Assembly (NCBI GenBank): GCA_001510575.1
Contig: LNGK01000008.1
Coordinates: 2,627,044-2,691,043 of the forward strand
Origin: Knoxdaviesia capensis
Taxonomy: Eukaryota > Ascomycota > Sordariomycetes > Microascales > Gondwanamycetaceae
Direction of reading: 5' to 3'
DNA: 64,000 nucleotides
A program made the translations under genes and the position numbers. Shown here in pieces: positions 56,056 through 64,000 of the stretch; the first letter of the stretch is position 1; the number at the start of each line of letters is the position of its first letter. The notes beneath the pieces are model-generated. The model saw nothing but the letters and a program-made list of their open reading frames with translations. It was not told the DNA's origin and ran no database searches.

Positions 56056-56092
56056 AGTACTGTACAGTACAGTTCTGTACAGTACAGTACAT
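56056..56092. repeat. TACTGTAC/GTACAGTA palindromic repeat
   Basis: About 37 bases of alternating AGTACTGTAC and AGTACAG units, self-complementary and able to fold on either strand. Similar short arrays occur at 58023-58049, 58224-58247, 60994-61020 and 57883-57899. Confidence 0.85.
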
Positions 56093-58022
56093 GGGCATTT
56101 CACTCGTCCAACCAGTAAAACTTTGGAGATGCCAGCAAAGTGAGATATGGGAGCTCCCTATTCGTTGATGGCTTTCATCCATTCCTACTGGACAGGCTGT
56201 TGCTATAGACCAGGGCCTCGTTATAACATGAGACGACTGAAGCGTGCGACGACTCGTATCCTCCCTCCTCCATAAAACCAGGCGAAACCCCCTTAACCTG
56301 GCTGGGTAAATACCCCCCGGCATGAAATTTTTCAACGTCAAAACACACCATCGTTTTGTGCTTGAACCTTTTTTTCTTTTTTCTTTCTCTCTTGTTGATA
56401 GGGACGGGGGCGAAAGGGTGTGGTCTAGAAAAACTCAGTCTCTGGTATGGACGGTCCCTCCGGATTCTCATCTTCAGCTGCTTAACTTGATGTCTGAGAG
56501 ACGATACCGGTGTTTGCATTGAATGTTCAGCGTCTGTACTGTATACTGTATATGCATACAAGTTACAGCAACTGTGTACACTACAGTAGATACAGTACTG
56601 ATGATATCGACGGCCTCATCAAGTCCTACCAGCTGTACCTGAGCCTTCGTTCCCTTCTCGACAGTGAATACGACAGACAGCATGAAAAGCCATCAGTCCC
56701 GGAACCATGTGCCGGCCATAAAATGTAAACTTTTTCATCTTACCTACCCATAACAATTCCTGCTTGCTCCCCTGTTTCTTCCCTGGGCATTGAAACCCCT
56801 TCATCCCTTTGATCGGGATCTTGCAATGCACCCCTCCCATGTACAGAGTTTTTTCTTCTTCTTCTTCTTTTTCGTCTCATCCGGTACTTTGTCCTTTCTT
56901 CTCTCACTGACGGCGGCGGCGACGGCGCGTCTGGATGGTGGCCTCAATTTACGTACACGCAGTGGGTTCCCGTCTCGTCCTATGGCAGGGCTCCTCACAG
57001 CCTGTATACGAAGCTTGCTGAGGCTCAGGCACAAACATACGTGTGTTATTGAAAATGAGTGAAAATTCTGCTACTTAAGGTTCCCGCCCACCTTTTCTCC
57101 CCTAGTTTCAAGACATCTGTCTTTCCAAACTCTAGTCGTAAAAATCAAGATTGTGAAGAAGAAACTTTGCCCTTCACTCTGCCTTTTTTTTTTGTTCCAG
57201 CGCAAAAAGAAGGGATTTGAAAACTTGATAGGGGATCCGGACTCTGCTCCGGTGGGTCCGGCGCAAGGATGGCGATCCCTGTCACAATATCGGGCAAAGT
57301 CGGAATCGCAAATGTTTCTGTTTGTTTTATGTCTGGGACGTATTGTTCCAGCTCTTGGGGGTCGCGGGTTCTAGATTTTCTTTTTTCTTAAGGGGGGTGT
57401 GTGTGTGTGTTCAGGCACATGTGGGCTCTCTGATTTCCAAACCGGTTAGGGGGGGACGGGCCATGGTTTTTGTAATACACAGAACGCTGGCCAGACCTCT
57501 CTGGTGATATTGCTAGACCTGCAATAACAACACTTCGGGATGAGAAATCGAGAATGCACTTTCACGTCCTTGACCGCCAGTCCGGGTACTAATGCACAAA
57601 TGCGATGGGTTCTCCAAAAAGGAACATCCAACGGGAGGAAGAAAAAAAAACGGACAAACGGTCCATCACCGCTCATTCCTGCTCCTCGGCGGCACAACCA
57701 AGCCTCCAACACCATCCGAACGTAGCTAAAGTGAGGTGTGAGACGTGTATTAACGAGCATGTGAGCGGCCATTATACCACGCACATCACTCATCTCTCTG
57801 CGCTGGTCGACTTGCACACCATCAGTTCGTTATACGCGGGGAAGCTCAACTCTCTAAGAGAGACGTGCTCTATTAAAAGACTTACAGTACTGTACTGATA
57901 GACTGCAGCACACATGTCTCCCTATCGATAGCTTTGGGAGGCTGGCCACAAATGTGATATACGATAGAAGTGTTACCGAATGTGCAAACTGTAGTCTAAA
58001 CCCAACTTGGCTGAAAGAAAGT

Positions 58023-58049
58023 CAGTACTGTACTGTACTGTTCAGTACA
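58023..58049. repeat. TACTGTAC repeat array
   Basis: CAGTACTGTACTGTACTG followed by TTCAGTACA. It is the same unit as at 56056-56092, in a gene-free region. Confidence 0.85.
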
Positions 58050-58223
58050 CAATGTCGGTTCCCTCCCGAAAAAGCGTCGGAGTCGCGAGGTTACACGCTT
58101 GGCTTGAGGCTCTCTTCTGAGACACGGCACGATATTCTCATGCCATAGAAATTTCTTTTCTTCCTGATATATTGCGCCTCGAAGCACACATGCGGCACGC
58201 TACAAAATGATGAAAAGAAACCA

Positions 58224-58247
58224 CTACTGTACTGTACTGTATACGGT
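58224..58247. repeat. TACTGTAC repeat array
   Basis: ACTACTGTACTGTACTGTAT unit run, about 200 bases from the preceding array. Confidence 0.8.
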
Positions 58248-60993
58248 AGGGAGGCCAGAGAGGGTATCAGTGGGACCTTCTCGGAAGGCCCAGTTTAAGA
58301 AGGTTCTCGACCTTCCTCCGACCATCGCCATATTAGGGACGGCGGCCCGATCGGGCAGGGCCGCAAATTTTTAAAATGAGTGCAAGACGGCAGTTGCGAA
58401 GGCTCGGAAGGTGCAGGAACGCCAGTCAAAAAGAGTCGTCCAGGGCAACTCTTCCGCGGGACGGACAAAAACGGGAAAGTTTGTTCCCTGGTTCCAAAAT
58501 TACCAGAGCAAAGTATTTGATATCGCTCTCCAGTAGGTGAATAGAACTCTCAGTATGTCAGAATGGAGAAAGAGTGACCGATAAATGTGAAGAGATGTAA
58601 CACTAGATAGCCCTGCTTGTTACCCATATACTATAGAAAGGTCTGGACCGGACTTTTGGGGCTTGGGTGCCGTCCCGCTTTGTCGGGAGAGGCCTGACGA
58701 GGATGTTATCTGCAAGAGCAGAGGACGAGAGAGGAAAAATGAAAAGGGACGAAAAATGCAACCCTGCGCCGGACTAGAGTTTGCGGCTTGAAGAAGAAAC
58801 ACTGGCGGGAGACAGGGTACCTATCTCTCTGTTAGAAAGGGGAATTTCTGGATCCTTCAAACCCCCAAACTTGAAGGCGAAAAAAAAGCAACGGAGAACG
58901 GGCCGACCGATAACATGTTTGCATTTCTTTTTCAAGTCACCGTTGAGACTCTTCTTCTTGCCAATACTTTCTCCTATCCCCGAAGAAATCAGACATATGA
59001 TGGATCTGATGTGACCGTACTAGCCAGTATCACAGCAGCCTGGAAGTAACGGCGAGTCCGAGAATGTGACTGCTGTGAAGCCCTTTGTGCAGCATCGATA
59101 ACGATGAGTTATTTACTTTCGGGCTTTTTGCTGCTTATCCTCTTCTGGACGGCTCTTCACACCATCATGGCGAGTTTGGGCAGTGGCAGTGGTGTGTTGG
59201 GTTGGTCGGTTTAAGCCCATGCCCAAAGAAGCTTGTTTGCGTGGGGAGCATGTCCCACGTCAATATATATCTCACGTCAAGCAATCGGCTCGGTGGTCCA
59301 AATAGGGTTGCATGTTAAAGTGGGAGGTCGAGAGAGGGGGGAGGAGGCGAGGGGTTTGGCCACAGGAGTCGCGAGATCGCAAAGGCGAATCATCGCGGAA
59401 ACGCGCCAGCGAGGAGCAGGCTTCGGGAGGCGCCCGCGCGATAGCGGTGAGAGGTTTCTTTTTCTAGTGAGAGCTTTTTGAGGATAATGGTGAGCAGAAA
59501 ACGCAGCACCACCCGATATCTGAGCCACGTACTGCACATAATCAGCCAACACACCCCACGCACGATCACCAACATACTCGAGATGGCCGGTTCACGGATG
59601 AGCTTCGTCTGCAGCGGCCTTTTCTGGCAGGCGTCTCTTATCCGATCCATGGTTCACAGCCACGTAAACACGTATTGTAACTTACCCCAATAAACCGAAG
59701 ATGCAATGAAAGGTCTCTCGAACACACCGGGCGTGACGATATACCGCATCCAGTCTATTTGCGAGACACACACGATTACCGCATCAGGAGTGGTGCAGTG
59801 GTGAGGCATTTCACGCCAGGATCTCGCCTTTCCTGGATTCCTTTTTGTGTCTGGAGGAGGATTGATTCAAAGCGCGTGCCCATGTAATAACAGAGCACGT
59901 ATAAAAGCTCTGAGCTGAAGAAGATCCAAAAGGCACAAGCCCGGAACTACGTACTGAATACACAGCATGACGAATGTCGCGCCTTCGTTCTTCGTTAACC
60001 GCGAGAGAACGAACGACCTGACACTGAGACGACGACTGACAGGGTGGCCGCCACCATTTTGTTGGATCAAAAGGCTACTGGGAAGACTGGGAAGGAGCCA
60101 TCATGACACGCAGGTTTATAACGCTCCTTCTTCTGTTAGGTCGTGTTGCCCCTTCCCTCTGACGACCAAATATGTGTACGAGTAACTAGACTTACGTCTA
60201 AGTCCTACGAACTCTCGGAAGGACCGACAGTGCATGCAGCCATATATTGACGCAACCCTTTCTGTCATGCTGGTACTTATAGTAACGAAGTATTGTGGCA
60301 GGTATCTCGGGACACAAAATACCATCGACGGGAAGGAGCCGGCCGGAAAGAACACGACACGACAATTGAGCTGTGTTTTCTCTTTTACCACCCGGAAGGC
60401 GCGGGTTGAATAATATCTGGTCAGGCCTTTTGCACAGCCAATAACAGATTGCAGCTTGTGTCCCCGGCAGTGCCTGGATGCCGTCCGCGACCTTTTCGAT
60501 CAGACGTGGTCGCATAAGGAAGCAAGTTACGGTGACGAACTGGCCCAGTGGTGGTGTGGTTGGTGGTGTTCCGATGGACCTGCGCGGAAGTGACGGCTCA
60601 GATAACTGGCAGAAGGAACGGGTGGTGTTAATCGGGCTGCCTCTCTCTGCCTCTCTCACAGCCCGAGTAGTGCATGCATTGACTCAGGCTTGATTTGTCT
60701 CCTTTTTCCGTACACTTGCTTTTTCCACTGTGGATTCAAGGATGTGGGTCTTGTGGATATCACTGGGACTGATGTTTCGTTTGATTTCTCTGGCCCTGTA
60801 TGAGACCAAGACCCGACTCTTTTTTTCTTGGTTTTCTTTCTTGCGCCAGCCCGTTCCACTCCCCTGTTCTGAAAAGCCCACTGAAACAAGCGTCGTTGTA
60901 AGAGAGCCCGCTGGAACCGTGTTGAGTGTGTTCACTACGCGCTTGAAGAGCTCCCAGTTCAACGGTCAGGGAGGGGCACTACAGCATCAGTAT

Positions 60994-61020
60994 CTACTGT
61001 ACAGTACAGTACATTACTGT
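60994..61020. repeat. TACTGTAC/GTACAGTA repeat array
   Basis: CTACTGTACAGTACAGTACA followed by TTACTGT. It is another member of the dispersed palindromic family. Confidence 0.8.
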
Positions 61021-62783
61021 AGTATCTTTCACCCCCGACCCCAAACTAAACTGGCATGTCTTGAACAGTTCCAGAGTCTCTCTCGTTGTCTGATAACGAA
61101 AGGACGGGAATGCAGCTCTGCTATACTTAGGTCCCATGCTCTATTGGTGTTTTACCCGTCATTAAAAGGGATAGAAAGAGCTTCGCACTTCCCCCCTTTT
61201 TACTCTCCGTAGTGCACCTCCCTCTCCGCCAGAACGAGGGAGGGCAATCACAGCGGAAAGAGCAAGCAGGGGCTGGGCGCCTGCCACGCCTTTGTGGCCA
61301 TGTGGTATAAGCGGTAACCCCAAGTGCTTGTGAAGTTGCTAGTCCCGGGCATCGTCAGCCCGAAATTGGCCGGCATCACACGAACAAGAAAGCGACGTGA
61401 CTCACGAAGGTGGCCCCGTCGTGTGCACAGTTGCGGGCGGTCAATGTGAAAAAGAAGGAACGAACGGGTCCAGGTGACAGATAGCCTTCCACCGAATATC
61501 ACCGTCTTGCTAATTGCCAGACTCCCTCCTTCGTTGATATCTTCGTCTCCATATAATTTCCCCCAGTCCAGACAGTATCTCAGCCTTCCAGAATTTGCAT
61601 GTCTCTGGATGAGTCAGTCAGTAAGAAGGAACAGCAAAAACTCGCCACTTGGCAAAGTCCGGAAACCGGAAAGCTTTTGGATAAAGAATGACTTAGACAT
61701 TCCGTAGACCGAATTTTCTGATAGCAAGCTCCATCACACGCTTTTTTTTTCTTCTTCCTGTCTTCACATTCCTCGTCCCAACACAATTGCCCATCATTCC
61801 ATTGTGCCCTCTCATCAACTCGCACATTTTCCAGTCGGCAACATTATTCTTGATCTCAGCCCAGTTTGGGGTGTGAAATCCACAATCTTCAATCACCGGT
61901 GCCAAGGAGTGTGCGGTGAATCCCACTTGAGCCCCTCCACAACAATCTCATCACTATCACTATCTTCTTAGTCCTCGGTAAGCCAATGGTCGCGCATGTC
62001 ACTCCTTTGTTCTGCCTCATCACACAATCTCACTTCGTCGTTGGATGGGAAGTATTGCCGGTTCAGGGTCTCTTAGGGTCTCAATAAGTAGCCCATCCGG
62101 GCGCGTATCAGTCCACCATCATGTGCTAAAGCCCGTTACTTACTACACGGCCGGCACAAGCACATCTATCCCCTCTTCACACCAATAGTTTTTCGTCCAA
62201 TGTCCCCGTGTGTTCTTTCTGACGCTTCACCGTTCACCCCTCCCAGCTCTTGAACAGCAGTGGTCGATCGCGGATCTTATAGCGTTCCTAAAACTTAAGA
62301 GCTAACTGAGTGAAAGGGGAAAGGGAACCTCTTACAGTTCGAGAGTTGGCCCAAGCACTTGCCGCTTCAGTGTCGCAAACGATACCGATCGGCGAATTTT
62401 TTTTTTTCTTCTTGGTCTTCTCCCATTAATTTCTGCGCCGCACTGATAGAGATAGTCGCTTTTTTCTTCTTTTGGCCTCTGCCACTGTTCAGGGCTTTCG
62501 AAACTGTTACCACCATAACTTCTGACACCCCCCGGTCATGGTCCAAACATTAAGGCCCTCCTAGGTTGAAGTTCTTTTTTTTTTTTTTTTTCTTTCTTGC
62601 TGTCGTTCGTCATTACACGCCCCCCATCCACCCCTATCCTATCCTATCCTTGAGCCAGTGGGAAACGGAAAGAAAAAAAAGACAGACGCAAGAGTTGCTT
62701 GGGGATCAGAAAGAAAAGCCTCAAAGAGAAGGAAAAGGGACAAAAAATTCCAGAGGGACACAGTTATCATCATCATCATCATC

Positions 62784-64000
62784 ATGACGGGTATTAATGG
62801 GAATAATAGTGGCCGCTATGCCCGGAAGCTGATCGTGGCAGCGTCTTCATCCCCTATTGGAAGCCCCGGAAAGCAGAGATATTATTACAGACGGTCGGGA
62901 CGTCGTCTCTTCACGGTTGCCGTGCACCACCACCACCACCACCACCAGGCCTTGTCGCCTCCCTCGCACTCGCGCTCGTACTCACACTCCTCCTGCAATC
63001 CAACACACCCTCCTTTATTGCATGGCACTCCGTGTTTTTCCTTGTCTTCGCAACAGTCGTCGTTGTCGTGGCCCTGTTGCAACTTCTCCCTGTTTCCCTC
63101 CTTATCCGCATCCCACCCTTCAGCTCTGGAAGCTAATGCGATTCAGACTGAACTCGTCCTGTCGTCTGGTTCTGCCGCATCTTCGTCCTGCAGCTTCCAT
63201 TCAAATACCGCTAGCTCCCCCAGTCTCCATCGTGTTGATCCCACTCACACTCTCACTCCCGCAACAGCCGTTGGAGCAAATCACAGCAACTACCACTACT
63301 CCATCTCTTCTTCCAAATCTTCTTCTCACTGCTACTATACTTATCTTCCTCCCCGTTGTCCAACTTTTCCTGTCCACACCCAGCTTCGATCAGCCCCAGG
63401 AAGACTAACCCAAAGTTTAACTGCTCATCCATCTCCTTCTATTTCTTCTCCCGCTTCCGCCTCTTGTCCTCCTTCCTCGTTTGCTTCTTCTCCTAATTCC
63501 CCTCTACTCCCCCATAATCACCCCTTTGCGCCATCCGCTCCTGGTGTTGCGGTCGCGTCTTCAAATACTCGAAATCTCTCCGTGTTTGATCCGATATCAG
63601 CGGTTCCCTCCTCCTCGACTTCGACGTTGTCCTCGACCTCGACGCCGAATCGTTGTTCTCTCCCAACAAATATACCCTCATACTCCCTCTCATCCTCTTC
63701 ATATACCCCGTCGTCGTCGCCTTCGACTTTGAACACCACCGTGCTTGAATCATCACAACTTCCATCCGGATTGCGTCGATCCAAGTCAAATCCACAGGTC
63801 TCACCACCACCACCAGTTCTACCATTGCTTCTTTCTCAAATGCCAATGGCGTCGACGTCGTACTCATACAACAGCCCAACCAGCTCATCCGACGTTTCCA
63901 CTCCGCGGTCTACATCTCCTGCGTCAGCGTCCGTAATTTCCGCACGCTCCTCGAATACGGCCATATCTAATAAGCGAATGTCCATCTCTAGTCGTCGCAT
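62784..64000 (+). CDS. Ser-rich low-complexity protein, 3' end outside the window
   Basis: The ATG at 62784-62786 opens a frame with no stop to the last base (405 full codons). It begins MTGINGNNSGRYARKLIVAA, then SSSPIGSPGKQRYYYRRSGR, a seven-His run (about 50-56), and very Ser/Pro/Thr-rich sequence throughout with few acidic residues. Basic patches such as GLRRSKSNPQVSPPPP (a possible phosphorylation/14-3-3-type RxxS site) and NKRMSISSRR lie near the right edge. No folded domain is reached within the window. A frame this long without stops, with an ordered N-terminus, is unlikely by chance but low complexity helps it. Unspliced introns could be hidden. Long Ser-rich N-termini occur in fungal kinases, cyclin partners and transcription regulators; the family is not recognised. 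Confidence 0.65.
   Translation, partial: MTGINGNNSGRYARKLIVAASSSPIGSPGKQRYYYRRSGRRLFTVAVHHHHHHHQALSPPSHSRSYSHSSCNPTHPPLLHGTPCFSLSSQQSSLSWPCCNFSLFPSLSASHPSALEANAIQTELVLSSGSAASSSCSFHSNTASSPSLHRVDPTHTLTPATAVGANHSNYHYSISSSKSSSHCYYTYLPPRCPTFPVHTQLRSAPGRLTQSLTAHPSPSISSPASASCPPSSFASSPNSPLLPHNHPFAPSAPGVAVASSNTRNLSVFDPISAVPSSSTSTLSSTSTPNRCSLPTNIPSYSLSSSSYTPSSSPSTLNTTVLESSQLPSGLRRSKSNPQVSPPPPVLPLLLSQMPMASTSYSYNSPTSSSDVSTPRSTSPASASVISARSSNTAISNKRMSISSRR

Larger units (their letters stand above)
52925..62783. other. 9.9-kb region without a recognised gene
   Basis: Many short overlapping frames but none with domain motifs, and no convincing intron-exon structures. It holds scattered TACTGTAC/GTACAGTA palindromic repeats (listed separately), T- and A-homopolymers, and C/T-rich blocks toward the right end (62100-62650) that may be the leader of the Ser-rich gene. 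Composition is not AT-extreme and there is no RIP signature. An unannotated non-coding RNA or very long 5' leader cannot be excluded. Confidence 0.5.

Noticed and set aside
63493..63888. 131-codon minus-strand frame near the right edge
   Set aside because: Shadow of the Ser-rich plus-strand frame, without domain features.
1..64000. CRISPR arrays, bacterial operons, ribosome binding sites or viral insertions
   Set aside because: None were seen. The window is eukaryotic nuclear DNA with spliced genes.

Overview
This window is nuclear DNA of a filamentous ascomycete, most likely an Eurotiales-type (Aspergillus/Penicillium/Monascus-like) fungus. The evidence is short GT...AG introns with CTAAC/CTGAC-type branch sites, GC-rich third codon positions in the housekeeping genes, pyrimidine-rich leaders, an intron-containing tRNA-Leu, a DNA tract whose base changes are those of repeat-induced point mutation (RIP), and clear fungal orthologues (Mup1-type permease, formate dehydrogenase, Ram2, Erg12, Ste24, Utp13, Sad1). 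Genus and species are inference.

Left arm, 1-13 kb (accessory). Bases 1-1889 contain not a single CA or TG dinucleotide, while CG, CC and CT remain. That is the footprint of saturating RIP on a repeat, and it also means no ATG can exist there. From about 1.9 to 13 kb I see no intact gene. There are relics: two decayed copies of a fungal trypsin-fold (S1-like) serine protease-type protein (about 3.55-3.8 kb and 4.05-5.79 kb), and two minus-strand fragments with coding character but frame breaks (about 6.2-6.5 and 9.2-9.5 kb).

Core block, 13-53 kb. In order: a Ser/Thr/Gly-rich wall- or membrane-anchored protein (+); FAM32A/DUF1754 homologue (-); Mup1-type amino-acid permease (+); NAD-dependent formate dehydrogenase (-, with an ATG-only first coding exon); a 4-kb gap; NAT9-type acetyltransferase (-); mitochondrial methionyl-tRNA synthetase (-); tRNA-Leu(CAA) (+); Mtr2/NTF2-like protein (+); farnesyl/geranylgeranyltransferase alpha subunit (-), in one continuous reading frame with an upstream unknown ORF; mevalonate kinase (-); ribosomal protein eL38 (-); CAAX protease Ste24 (+); an SGNH/GDSL esterase relic (-); mitochondrial bL34m (+); Sad1/USP39 (-); Utp13 (-); and a fungal membrane protein of unknown function (+). 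Erg12, Ram2 and Ste24, which make isoprenoids, prenylate CAAX proteins and process them, lie within 10 kb of each other.

Right arm, 53-64 kb. Almost 10 kb has no recognisable gene but holds scattered palindromic TACTGTAC/GTACAGTA repeats. It ends in a long Ser-rich open frame starting at 62784 and still open at the window edge (at least 405 codons). A long empty upstream region ahead of a low-complexity Ser-rich protein resembles the layout of fungal developmental or signalling regulators, but the protein is not identified.

All gene models were spliced by eye. Exon sums were checked to be divisible by three for every multi-exon gene called intact.
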